Shown here piece by piece: positions 1 to 9,811 of a stretch of 19,667 bases of DNA. A program made the position numbers and the translations under genes. Numbering within the stretch: the stretch's first letter is position 1; each line of letters opens with the position of its first letter. This DNA is from Byssochlamys sp. IMV 00236 (taxonomy: Eukaryota > Ascomycota > Eurotiomycetes > Eurotiales > Thermoascaceae). The notes below the pieces were generated by a model. The model saw only the letters and a list, made by a program, of their open reading frames with translations, searched no databases and was not told where the DNA came from. The stretch lies in the NCBI GenBank assembly GCA_001931875.2, contig MSJH02000016.1:1-19667 (forward strand). The letters are read 5' to 3'.

Positions 1-52
1 CTATTTACATAGGAAGTGATGCCCCATCTATGTCAATAAGGCTGATCTTAAT

Positions 53-70
53 GCATATATATATATATAT
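53..70. repeat. AT dinucleotide microsatellite
   Basis: A short (AT)n tract directly visible in the sequence. It is simple sequence in AT-rich intergenic DNA with no further meaning that I can support. Confidence 0.8.
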
Positions 71-1990
71 AGACAAGATAACTTTATGTCTACTTTGCCC
101 TTATACATTGATCATTTTCTCTTGCCAATGTGCCTCAACTCAGCCACAACCGCACCACTGACTGAAGACATTGGTTTGTAAGCTACACACTTTTAATACA
201 CTCACAAAAGAAAGAATCCGTTGTTTGAAGAAGGAGATGTAAATAAAACATTGATATTCTCACGGCTATTTTTTACAATATCCATGTCTAAATTTGTTCA
301 TGGAATGTGTCTCCCTAATAAATCAATTCCTTTGGAAAAACTTTTATCTCACACTCTCTCTGTATATAAACCAATCAAAAGCATGCTTGCTATCTATTTC
401 AAATTGTATTCCTATTGGCCAATGTAATCTTTAGAAACAAACAAATAAACCCCCTATCGTTTGTCATTCTGACTGTGTCTGAAATATTTTGTACCTGAAA
501 AAAAGATGAAGTGATAAAGATGAAGTGTCAATAGGGTCAATTCTTAATATTTAAGATACAGTTTAGGTTGTTTGAATGTTGTTAAAAGCATTAAATTAAT
601 TTCGACCAGTGGTTAATACTTTAATGCTATCATTATAGATAAGGAGCTCAATAATGTTTCCCCCTCTCTTTCCCCAATCGATTTAGTCGAATAGCTGGGC
701 TAAATTTTGTGCATGAGCTAAATTTTTATTTTTGAGACCAGCCAATAATTTTTGTATCAGTGTCCAAAGAAAGAAATAAAAATTTTCGCACATGATTGGT
801 TGAACTGTATCTTCTCCTTTCTTGCCTACTCTCTTTCTCTCCTTATCAATCAGGCTGACTATGGATAATTGTAAGCAGTGAGATAATGCACTCTGATACG
901 ATTGGTTTATTATTAGTTTACCATTTACCATGTTTGTAAGACGTTATCTTTACCACAATTTACTATCATCCAGGGCTCTGCAGGGTTCCAACTGAAATCT
1001 GATACCTCATTGGTATGTCCATTGTGTACAAACTGAGAAAGAAAAAAAAAATGGTGAGAAAGATGAAAGGTATCTATAGTTACCAGTAATTCATCACCAT
1101 GTCCAATCTTGGCTAAATCCCTCTAAACGCAGACACGTCTATCATTGCTGGCTGTACCCCAAGATAGTCTCGTGATGAGGTGACCATAATAGCTGTATCA
1201 CCCTCTTATTCATGCCCGTTCAATACGTGTAATTTGGGAACTAAATTACGTAAATCCCACAGTGCAGAGGTCTAAAGGGGAAAAGAAGAAAGGGAACATG
1301 TTATTATTGTCTTGTTGATGCTATTATGTCTGTAGCTGATGATTATGATCTATACCTTTGTCAGGTGACATTCAATTACTAGAATCCTATTCATTACTGG
1401 GACTAAACCCAACGCGGTTTACCTTTGCTTGATATGCCAGCACATGTTGAATAGGCTGATAAGATTCGTTGTTTATGTTTTAGAAATAAAGTTGATATAT
1501 ATACACAAAGCTCGCATCATCAGTTGGTCATCATCACCTACAGAAAAAGAGAGCAAAGATGGAAATCATGCTTCATGTACCATGCAACATTCTGGAGCGT
1601 AGGTGCCCCAAATCAGACAAAGAACAGAGAAAAATTTAAAGTTTATGCTTTTACCGATACACTCGACTTGTGAGTCTTGTGTGTTTGCACACAAGATTCT
1701 CTTTTGATGCTGCAGTTATTCTCAATGAGCAATGAAGCCATGAAAAGGGCTGATCAAGTGGGTTGAGCATGCTCTTTCTCTCTCTATGAATTCCAAGCAA
1801 TATACAGCATGAACTCTGATTGGATACGATATCTATTTATGGTAAGGGAGTGTATCATTTAATCTTTCAATGACGAATTTGATAACAGACACGTTTTTCC
1901 TTTTTTTGTCATTGTGTGAGTAAAAAGATAAGTGAGTCCGTGTGCCTGTATTTCTGTGAGTGTGTATGTGTGTGACCAAGTATGGAAGTG

Positions 1991-1998
1991 TATTTAAG
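1991..1998 (+). promoter_or_regulatory. TATA-like element before the ECL1-type gene
   Basis: TATTTAAG lies 66 nt before the ATG at 2064 and is followed by a pyrimidine-rich stretch (about 2002-2040), a common arrangement around fungal transcription starts. Position and sequence suit a core promoter element. No start-site data are available, so the role is inferred. Confidence 0.3.
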
Positions 1999-2063
1999 GA
2001 CTCCTTTTTTTTATATTTCTTTCCATTTCTCTCTTCTTTGTTAAATGATTTTCTTTAATAACT

Positions 2064-2462
2064 ATGGCAGATCTTAACTGGTGCACATTTTGTGATAAAG
2101 CAGTTAGTCCCTTTTCGGTAAATATACAATAAACAACACTCAAGGGCCTAAACTCATATATTTGTTTATAGGAATCACTTTACTGCAGTGAACAATGTTT
2201 ACGTGCTGATGCTCTTCGCAACCATCCATTATTAGGTTACACATATCCGGAATTCATCGATTTTCCTAGAAAGTCATCTACAACTTCATCAACAACAACA
2301 ATATCATTATCTTCTACCTCAACTTATTCTTCACCATCTACGTCACCTGCTCTAAGCGCATCCTCATCTACTCAATTCTCTTCTCCTCCCAAGTTTGATC
2401 TTTCCTTGTCGTTTAAAAAGAAATCAGGCAATGCTTACTTTTCATCTTTTCACTTGTTGTAA
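2064..2462 (+). CDS. ECL1/2/3-type small zinc-binding protein
   Basis: Two exons, 2064-2117 and 2172-2462, joined in phase 0 across a 54-nt GT-AG intron, give 114 residues. The N-terminus carries the family hallmark: a WCTFC motif (Cys-x2-Cys, residues 7 and 10) followed by LYCSEQC (Cys-x3-Cys, residues 22 and 26), which should bind one zinc ion. After the motif come RADALRNHPLLGY, then a long Ser/Thr-rich low-complexity stretch (about 53-95) and a short basic segment. In fission yeast, Ecl1-family proteins extend chronological lifespan and respond to sulphur or zinc starvation; that role is carried over by family only. The first exon has only 18 codons, so the gene is easily missed. The intron interrupts the zinc motif between its two halves, which supports the splice model. 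An AATAAA lies at 2538-2543. Confidence 0.8.
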
Positions 2463-2707
2463 ATAACATCGATACCCCCATTTGTGTACATATTCCCCTT
2501 CTTGACGCTTTTGATATTCACACACTTTCTAAAAAAAAATAAACGCTCGTATCACTTGTAAACTTCTCGAGGGCCAGGGACCAATCTTTTTAAGCCCATG
2601 AAGATAATGAATTTATGCGGAAGAACATTATTTCCGTCATGTTTATTTTCAGCCTGTTCCATTGTTTAATAACTAGTTTTTTTTTTTTCTACCTTCATTC
2701 CATTGAA

Positions 2708-3850
2708 ATGAGGTGGCCATTTGGAGCAAAAGAGAAAGAACAAGATATCAACCACAACACAAGCCGAGACTCGAGAGCATTCTTACTACAGAAGCAAACA
2801 AGCACTTCAATAGCAAAAGTAAGAGAAGAAGAAGAAGAAGAAATAGTAGAATACAAGCATGCACCCAAACAACAAGACGAGGAACAGCCAATGGACTTGG
2901 GCACCTTACAAGATATTTTTAGCTTTAGTTTCATGAGAGGTCGTCCCATTTTAAATTTTATTTTGGCTATTCTCTGGAGTGTCGGATTACCAGTGTTACT
3001 CTATAATGTACTCAAACCATATACAGGTCAAGTCCTTGCCATGGTCATTGCCTCTGCGCCTCCGCTTGCCATTGTCATCATGTAAGTGATTTATTGATCA
3101 TGTATTCTAATGCTTATTGTTATCCAACAGACGCATGATAAAGGACCATTCATTTGACCCACTTGGCTGTGTGGCTGGTATCAGTTTCCTTATTTCAGGA
3201 ATTCTGGTAATACACACAACTTTGTTGTAGTCTTTTTAATCTCAACGTTCTTTATATAGTCAATTGCACAACCCGATGAAAAGGTGTCTGCCATTTGTGA
3301 ATCTATTGTCCCTTTCACTCTAGGCACAGCTTGTATCATCAGCGTGATACCTATCAAGATAGGCTCATTTGAGCTAAAGCCGCTTGTATACCAGATTGCC
3401 AACCAAATCATGCCGCGTGCTGAAGTAGATGAAGATCTTAAAAAACAAGATATCCATCGTTTAACGAATCAAAGTGGTCAAAAGAAGCTGGACTATCTTT
3501 ACACCCACATGGCAAAGTTTCGTCAGGACATGCGTTACATGACCTTCACCTGGGGTTTTCTTCTCATCCTTTCTTCTATTGTCAAGATCATCATTGTCCT
3601 CACAAGCTCAAGTCTGACCAAGGCTCAGATCTATGGGTATATCCTCTTTGGATTGACAACATTTTTTATGATGATCTTTACTTGGTTTTACACTAAGATC
3701 ATCAAGGGTCACGTGCTTTCGCAAGTGGCCTTTTGGAAGGAAAAGAAAGAACAAGAGGAGATGGATAAGAAAGTAGAAACAGCTTATAATGCCGAATGGG
3801 GTGTGAATGCGATGTCAAATGCCTATGGTCAAGTCATAGGCTTTATTTGA
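2708..3850 (+). CDS. Multi-pass membrane protein resembling the VC0807 family
   Basis: Exons 2708-3081, 3131-3206 and 3260-3850 join in frame across introns of 49 and 53 nt to give 346 residues. The N-terminal ~75 residues are hydrophilic, with a run of glutamates encoded by GAA repeats. Six hydrophobic segments follow: near RPILNFILAILWSVG, VLAMVIASAPPLAIVIM, CVAGISFLISGIL, PFTLGTACIISVIP, MTFTWGFLLILSSIV and YILFGLTTFFMMIFTW. The pattern of arginine-proline before the first helix, paired prolines in the second, a loop with Asp-Pro-Leu, and a glutamate-serine pair before the fourth recalls bacterial VC0807-family membrane proteins, whose function is unknown. An in-frame ATG at 2615 would add 31 residues, but that stretch includes a poly-T run and looks like leader, so I chose 2708. 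Family assignment is by pattern memory only. Confidence 0.7.
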
Positions 3851-3871
3851 GCTTTTTCGGAGTTACTTGCC

Positions 3872-3877
3872 AATAAA
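3872..3877 (+). terminator. Poly(A) signal of the membrane protein gene
   Basis: AATAAA lies 21 nt after the stop codon at 3850 and before the next start at 3927. Only 76 bp separate the two genes, so the 3' UTR and the TRAPPC3 promoter must share this gap. Confidence 0.4.
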
Positions 3878-3926
3878 CACACACATATATATCTCCTTTT
3901 TTCTCTCTCTTTTTCTTTAAATATAA

Positions 3927-4733
3927 ATGTCATCTTCACCTGCAGTTAAACAATATAAAGCCTTGGGAGAAGAAGTCTGGAAGACTAAAGTTGATAAAAT
4001 TGTAAGCAAAGCTTAGATTATACAAAAGTTGAAGGGAAGAGACTTACTCATGTGTTATAGAATGCTGAATTATTCACCTTGACATACGGTTCTATGGTCG
4101 TTCAGCTTGTAAAAGACTTTGAAGACTATGCTGAAGTCAATAAACAACTCGAGAAAATGTAAGTTTAGAATAACTATACGCCTAAAGTCAAATGACCAAC
4201 AGGAACAATGAAGGGGATACAACATTGGACAGCGCATGATTGAAGACTTTTTAGCTCGTTCAGGCATCACGCGTTGTTCAGAATTTAAAGATACAGCAGA
4301 GGCAATATCAAAGGTATGTATATATATGCATGTCTTGCTACCTTCATCGTGATCTGATGTAGGCTAGTTGTATAGGTTGGATTCAAAATGTTTCTCAATA
4401 TAACACCTACTGTCAGTAACTGGTCTAGCGACAATAAAGAATTCTCACTCATCTTTGAGGAAAATCCCTTGACAGATTTTGTAGAATTACCTGATGAAGC
4501 ACTTGAGGGCGGTTTGTGGTATTCAAATATCTACTGTGGCGTCTTACGCGGTGCTTTAGAAATGGTAATGTATTATTAGAAAAAAAGAGGAAGGGGAATT
4601 AAGAGTAATATAGGTACAAATGCAAGTAGAAGCACAGTTTATAAGTGATACACTTCGTGGCGACGAAACAACCGAGATGCGTGTCAAGTTGGTTCGTTAT
4701 TTGGAAGAAGAAGTGCCTGTAGGAGAAGACTAG
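3927..4733 (+). CDS. BET3: TRAPP complex subunit 3 (Bet3)
   Basis: Five exons (3927-4001, 4061-4158, 4214-4313, 4376-4564, 4614-4733) give 193 residues, the size of yeast Bet3. Bet3/TRAPPC3 is a core subunit of the TRAPP tethering complexes, which act as exchange factors for Rab1/Ypt1 in ER-Golgi and intra-Golgi traffic. Family signatures seen include [10 protein letters not shown] (26-35), NKQLEKMGYNIG (52-63), EDFLARSG (68-75), [22 protein letters not shown] and [14 protein letters not shown]. Cys79, in the TRC context, aligns with the palmitoylated cysteine buried in the channel of known Bet3 structures. The third exon must begin at 4214, after GAAG, to preserve KMGYNIG; the CAG 11 nt upstream would shift the frame. 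The gene is convergent with COA5, with 67 bp between stops. Confidence 0.93.
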
Positions 4734-4800
4734 TATACTACTTTATTGATTAAATGGATGTGAATTGTGTGTATGTGGAATATGCAATGAGATGTTTTTT

Positions 4801-5074
4801 TTATTGTGTCTTATTTCCTCTAAAGCGCATGCGTGGATCAATCTAGTTGTGATTTGTTATTATTTGTTGTCTATTTTATATGAATTTATACTTATTTTAC
4901 CATTCCTCTTCGACATTCTGCAAAACTCTTTTTAATACTGAAGCATTCGTCAGGAACATCGTCTTTATGTTCTGGTTGAAAGCATTCCTTGATAGTGTTT
5001 CCTTTCAATACACATTTTGATTTGAGCATACATTCGACTAGTTCTTGTCTAATCTCTTTACATGAAGAAGGCAT
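4801..5074 (-). CDS. COA5: Cytochrome c oxidase assembly factor COA5/Pet191
   Basis: Exon 1 is 5074-4901 and exon 2 is 4842-4801, split by a 58-nt GT-AG intron in phase 0, giving 71 residues. The protein starts MPSSCKEIRQELVECML and has three Cys-x9-Cys pairs: Cys5/Cys15, Cys21/Cys31 and Cys44/Cys54. This is the twin-CX9C type fold imported to the mitochondrial intermembrane space by Mia40. Pet191/COA5 is needed to assemble complex IV. Reading exon 1 alone ends two codons into the intron after RRGM. The spliced exon 2 adds IDPRMRFRGNKTQ, which restores the conserved basic C-terminus of the family (MRxRFRGN-like). No presequence is expected or seen. It runs tandem to MCCC2, which ends 112 bp upstream of its start codon on the same strand. 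Confidence 0.92.
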
Positions 5075-5162
5075 GTTGAATATATAAAAAAGAAAAAGAA
5101 ATAATTAAACCACCCCCTGCGTCAAAGACACACACACAGACATTAGAAATTCTATTTTTTTT

Positions 5163-5172
5163 TTTATTTATT
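5163..5172 (-). terminator. Overlapping poly(A) signals of MCCC2
   Basis: On the minus strand AATAAATAAA, two overlapping AATAAA hexamers, lies 15-24 nt past the MCCC2 stop codon. It is positioned as expected for a 3' end signal. Confidence 0.4.
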
Positions 5173-5186
5173 TATAAAGACAGATT

Positions 5187-7428
5187 TTACATTCTAAACA
5201 CACCAAAGTTAGTCTTTTCGATAGGTGCATTCAAGGATGCACTCAAGGCTAAGCCAAGGACATCTCTCGTATCGCGAGGATTGATAACGCCATCATCCCA
5301 TAAACGAGCACTAGAATAGTAAGGATGACCTTCAGCTTCATACTTGGCACGGATAGGAGCCATAAACTTTTCTTGCTCTTCTTCTGGCCAGGTCTCTCCC
5401 TTCTTGGCCTTGCTTTCTCTTGTGATTTGTGCTAATACGTTGGCACTTTGCTCACCACCCATGACGGAAATACGAGCATTCTATAGATTAAATAAGCCTC
5501 TGACTGTATATTCAATCATGTAAAACTTACTGGCCACATCCATAAGAATCGAGGTGAATATGCACGACCACACATACCATAGTTACCAGCACCAAAACTG
5601 CCACCAGTGATAACAGTAAACTTGGGTACTTTGGCACAAGAGACGGCATTGACCAATTTGGCACCGTTCTTGGCAATACCACCAGCTTCAGCGGTAGATC
5701 CTACCATGAAACCGGTGATGTTTTGAAGAAATACCAGAGGGATACCTCTTTGAGAGCAGAGTTGAATAAAGTGAGCGCCCTTCAAGGCTGATTCAGAGAA
5801 CAGGATACCATTGTTGGCAATGATACCGACAGGGTAGCCATGGATGTGAGCAAAGCCAGTAACGAGTGTTGTGCCATAATTCTCTTTGAATTCAGCAAAT
5901 CTGCTTCCATCCACAAGACGAGCAATAATGTTTTTGCTGTCAAAAGGCTTCTTTAGATTATCGCCTACGATACCACCAATCTCATCAGGTGAGTACAGTG
6001 GTTCTTCTGGAGCACGCAAATCAAGTTGAGGCTTCTTGACTCTGTTCAACGTGCTGACCACTCGGCGGGCCAAAACAAGTGCGTGTTCATCATCCAAAGC
6101 GTAATGATCAGTCACACCTGACGTCTTGCAGTGAAGATCGGCGCCACCCAAATCTTCAGGGCTGATCGTTTCACCAATAGCAGCTTTGACTAAGGGTGGA
6201 CCAGCCAAGAAGATAGTACCTTGCTTTCGGACAATGATACTTTCGTCTGCCATGGCAGGGACATACGCACCACCTGCTGTACATGAGCCCATAACAGCAG
6301 CGATTTGAGGAATTCCTTGAGAAGACATATTGGCTTGGTTATAAAAGATACGACCAAAGTGCTCACGATCAGGGAACACATCAGCTTGTCTAGGGAGATT
6401 GGCTCCACCGGAATCGACTACGAATACATGTTAGTCTAGTACTTTTACGAAATGTCATTTCTTACCAAGATATATGCATGGAAGATGGTTTTCTTTAGCT
6501 ATTTCTTGAGCGCGAAGGTGCTTTTTTACTGTATATATCCATCGTTGTAAGTATAAATCCATAGTCCTTGTTATGTTATATTACCTGTAATAGGATAATA
6601 TGAACCACCCTACAGACCAGTAAGTATTAGTAAGGCTTTCTACTCTTCCTCCTTTTTTTTCTTACCTTAACCGTTGGATCATTAGCTACAATCATACACT
6701 CCACTCTACCCATTGAAATTCAGTAAGTTTCCCACGGTGGCATTTTTTTACACGTCTATATAAAACTTACCCATGGACGCGGCCAATACCAGTGATAATA
6801 CCTCCTGCAGGTACTTCTTCATCGTATAATTGATATCCAGCTAACGCAGATAATTCAAGGAAAGGAGAGCTAAATGAAAGGTTATTTTAATAACTGATAA
6901 AACATACAATGCCATTTCACGTCTTACTTTGGATCAATCAAACGATTGATTCTAAGGGATAATAATATATATCAGTCATACTTGATCGTGCGTTATAATC
7001 AAAAGCTTACCTGTCTCTGGGAAGCATCTTCTTTCGAGATAAATGCCTTTGACGTGCTGCTTCACCTCCACCTTTTTTTTACACATACACATGTTAGTCT
7101 ATTTGCTATTATTTTCATACATCTTGTTTTAGCTATCTTTTCTTTACCCAGTTTTATTTTTTCAGTTTTCAAATTCAAATCATCCACCAATTGCTGCATT
7201 CTTTCAGCATTTTCCTGGTTTTTATTCATTAGTAAAGTATAAATTATAAGGCAAGACACCACGGTTTACCTTGAATGAAGCACTGGCAGGTTCAACCAAG
7301 TTGGGTAAAACTGAAGCATTATCTTCATGAAATGTATGATACTGAGATCGAAATAGACTAGTGAAAGCAGGTCTTGTGTTTCTCAAGACCGCAGTCTTTG
7401 TTTGATTCAGTAACTTTAAAGACAACAT
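5187..7428 (-). CDS. MCCC2: Methylcrotonoyl-CoA carboxylase beta subunit, mitochondrial
   Basis: Ten exons, in transcript order: 7428-7270, 7214-7148, 7071-7011, 6951-6928, 6869-6771, 6705-6666, 6609-6585, 6528-6466, 6417-5531, 5480-5187. They give 572 residues (human protein 563). The enzyme is the carboxyltransferase half of MCC, which moves CO2 from biotin on the alpha subunit to 3-methylcrotonyl-CoA in leucine breakdown. The N-terminus is rich in Arg, Ser, Thr and Leu with no acidic residue in the first 34, as for a matrix presequence. Then come KLGGGE and [13 protein letters not shown] (about 74-96), [19 protein letters not shown] (138-156), [16 protein letters not shown] (181-196), the glycine-rich [15 protein letters not shown] (223-237) and [20 protein letters not shown] (451-470), both typical of the crotonase-like oxyanion sites. 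The end [14 protein letters not shown] matches the family. Two exons are only 24 and 25 nt. The promoter must fit in the 152 bp between this start and the Ase1 stop. Confidence 0.95.
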
Positions 7429-7439
7429 CGCGTAACAAA

Positions 7440-7492
7440 GATAAAAAGAAAAAGAGAAAAAGAGAAAAAGAAAGAAAAAAAAAAAAAAGGTA
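7440..7492. repeat. Purine-rich low-complexity tract upstream of MCCC2
   Basis: The + strand shows repeated AAAAAGAG-like units merging into a poly-A run. On the coding (-) strand of MCCC2 this is a pyrimidine tract 12-64 nt before the ATG, a typical leader or core promoter composition in fungi. It is simple sequence and no specific factor is implied. Confidence 0.6.
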
Positions 7493-7569
7493 AGGGAAAA
7501 AAGATGTTTCCACGCCTGTGATTTTTCCCACGCATACTTTCACTTATGCTGTTATGTGACACGGGGTTC

Positions 7570-7575
7570 TTTATT
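7570..7575 (-). terminator. Poly(A) signal of the Ase1 gene
   Basis: AATAAA on the minus strand starts 6 nt after the stop codon at 7581-7583. It is unusually close to the stop, in line with the very short gap to MCCC2. Confidence 0.3.
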
Positions 7576-7580
7576 TCACA

Positions 7581-9762
7581 TCATGAATCAATATCTGACA
7601 TATCACTCAAATCAGGGCCATCGTCAAAGATATCAAGGTTTACCGCCAGATTGTCATCACTGTCAAATTCTGGTTCCACATGTTTTCGTTTAAGCGGCAA
7701 TTGCTATAGTTTATGCAAGATGATTAGAGAAAGCTCTCATCTATAACTGTCAATTTACCTTGTTCATATGCATCGTTTGGCTCTTGAAACTTGTAAATGC
7801 CTTTTCTTCTTCTTCTTCTTCTTCATCGTCATCATCGCTACCAAAGTGGCCTCGCCTGATCGGTTTTTGTGGTCGTTTTCGTATATTTCTTTCTCTGACA
7901 CGATGCAGGATACTGATAGATGTATCCATTTTGGGTGTCTCTGTCACTGCCTGGAATGATCGAGTACGGTTGAATTGTGGTGTATTAAACATTGCATATT
8001 TATTTGTCGTTGCTCTTGGACTCGTAAACGGCTTACGTGGCATTGTCTCTCGTTTAGGCGTTCTAGGCGCTATTGTCTAAGGTCAACTATTAGCAATGAT
8101 CCATTACGTGTATCTCTTCTTACCTTTTGTTGTGCTTCCTTATTATCATAGATTGTCTCTAGATAAGGTTTACCATAGACCATAAAAGGACGATTCTTCA
8201 AGGCTTCATATTCAAGTAATGAGCCTTCAAGTTCTTTACTAATCTACTTAAAAGATGAGTACACACGCTTTATTTCTCAAATTAACTGTTTACCTTTGGC
8301 AGCTCACGTTCTACGCGTTTTCTAAACTTCTCCTCACGAAGCAAACGTCCGGGATCACGCTGGCCTTTTCCAAACAGCCTATTGGGATCCCTTGTTGAAG
8401 CTTCAAATTCTTCAATTTCTTGCTTTAGTTTCATGTATTTTTCAATGCGATCAAGTATATATTTGGAATCTTCGACCTCCAAACGGAGTCGTGATATCTC
8501 GCTCTCATGTGCTTCTAGTATCTCATCTGTCGTTTCATCTATATAACATAAATCCTCTAATCATTAAAAAAAAGAGAGAAAGTATTTACCTGAATAAGCA
8601 GGATGAAACTGCCGTTTTTGATCTTCAGTGTAGTATAGTTGATCCCATAGCGACACCAACTCCTCTCGTGCTCTCTCAATAAAATCACCGATACGTTCCT
8701 GTCTTATTTTAAGCAATCTTTTTAATTCCATTTCATAATTTTGTATTTCTTCTTGTGTGAGTCCTCTATTGGCCATCAAGAACACTTCACATTCTTCAGG
8801 ATCAATACGTAACCTGTCCCAAAGATGCTTCAGTTTTTGTGTCAGTTCTTCCTTTCGATCTTCCACTTGGTGTTGTGTCTCTTTCAACTATTATTTTTTT
8901 TTTAGCATAAACTTCATGGTCATTTTGTTTTTATTACCTGGGCAATGCGCTCAGTAAGGTAATAGATACTTTCTTCAGATACCAAATTGTTGCATAGTTC
9001 AATTTTCTTATCTGGGTTTGTTTCTTGGTGGTACTGCATGACCAGTTTGTCTGCCTCATTGTTTAAACTGTCGATGCCTAGGGTGACCAATATATTACAG
9101 ATTCCAGTGGCCGTATCGTCCACGATGGCCTTTCTTCTTGCATATTCCTGCTCTGCATGCTGTAATTCATCTTCCAAGCTGTTAACCGCTAATGATGATA
9201 CATCTACTTCTGTTGTTGCTATCAAGTTTATATTTACAAAGCCTCCCAATGCTGTGTGTAATGCTTTCAATTGTTTATGTAGTTCTTTACAACACAATAG
9301 GTTAGTCATAGGGACAATAATTTGATCTGTCATTGTACCTTGTACGTATATTAAGCTTTCATTATATCTCTACATTATGATATAATCAATTATATATTGA
9401 ACATAGTTTATATATAGATGTACCTCTTTCACTTTAATCAGTTCATCTTGTAATTCCTGTAAGTTGTCACGTAATGATTTATTGCGATCGATAACAGCTG
9501 TACTCGCTGCATATTCTCCCATGAGTCGTTTATAAGACAGTATTGCCCTGTGCGTATTCTCTGTTTCTTTTATCAAATTGTCCCTTTCTTTTTCTGCAAG
9601 TGTATATTGATCATTAGCAAATCGTGCGATATCATTTAGAAAATCCTTTATTTTTTGCTCTTGTTCATCGTCTTTTAAACCAATCTCGCTACTGATTAGA
9701 TTGAGTTGTTCTATTTTGTTGTTAAGGTGACTGATAAGTTCTTCTACAGAGACCACATTCAT
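7581..9762 (-). CDS. ASE1: Microtubule bundling protein Ase1/PRC1/MAP65
   Basis: Seven exons (9762-9424, 9369-8938, 8887-8590, 8538-8294, 8243-8124, 8076-7759, 7703-7581) give 624 residues, close to human PRC1 (620). Members cross-link antiparallel microtubules at the spindle midzone and are required for cytokinesis. The first ~330 residues are predicted helical and rich in charged heptads (dimerisation and rod). The spectrin-like microtubule-binding core begins around LWDQLYYTEDQKRQFHPAY (337-355), the most conserved family block, and runs through DPNRLFGKGQRDPGRLLREE to about residue 440. The C-terminal tail is disordered, with Thr/Ser-Pro sites (T484, S497, T510, T525), a basic patch (540-553) and an acidic run encoded by GAA repeats (559-569). 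Exon 2 is taken from 9369 because that is the AG in phase 0 with exon 1. An upstream in-frame ATG at 9831 is less likely, since it would make the E2F-like sites coding. Confidence 0.92.
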
Positions 9763-9803
9763 TATTTTCACAATATAAAGAAAAAAAAAAGAAGCACAAT
9801 ATC

Positions 9804-9811
9804 GCGCGAAA
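9804..9811 (-). promoter_or_regulatory. E2F/MBF-like site, proximal, upstream of ASE1
   Basis: The + strand reads GCGCGAAA, which is TTTCGCGC on the coding strand of ASE1 and a perfect fit to the E2F consensus TTTSSCGC. It lies 42 nt upstream of the ATG at 9762. Binding is inferred from sequence only. Confidence 0.45.

Larger units (their letters stand above)
1..2063. other. Intergenic region without a recognisable gene
   Basis: About 2 kb upstream of the ECL1-type gene. Open frames here are short, low in complexity and match no family I know, including the longest ones (221-427 on + and 683-931 on -). No tRNA-like A/B-box pair, rRNA or transposon terminus was seen. It holds an AT dinucleotide run near 53-70, a 14-bp unit repeated twice in tandem at about 502-529, and a strong short hairpin at 1672-1699. 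The 3' end, from about 1900, is presumably the promoter and leader of the gene starting at 2064. Confidence 0.6.

Noticed and set aside
221..427. 68-codon open frame on the plus strand
   Set aside because: No recognisable domain, and it begins at a non-ATG codon (TTG) in AT-rich intergenic DNA.
892..904. 13-base match TCTGATACGATTG shared with 10186-10198
   Set aside because: A 13-mer repeat is expected by chance in a window this size and the flanks do not match.
683..931. 82-codon open frame on the minus strand
   Set aside because: Low-complexity, no family resemblance, no supporting intron or promoter signals; expected by chance in AT-rich DNA.
1559..1639. Short 26-codon ATG frame that might be a small peptide or uORF
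   Set aside because: No context linking it to a transcript and no recognisable sequence.
2615..2707. N-terminal extension of the membrane protein from the ATG at 2615, resembling a signal peptide
   Set aside because: The hydrophobic stretch is mostly a poly-T run (Phe codons) just before a better start at 2708; more likely leader sequence.
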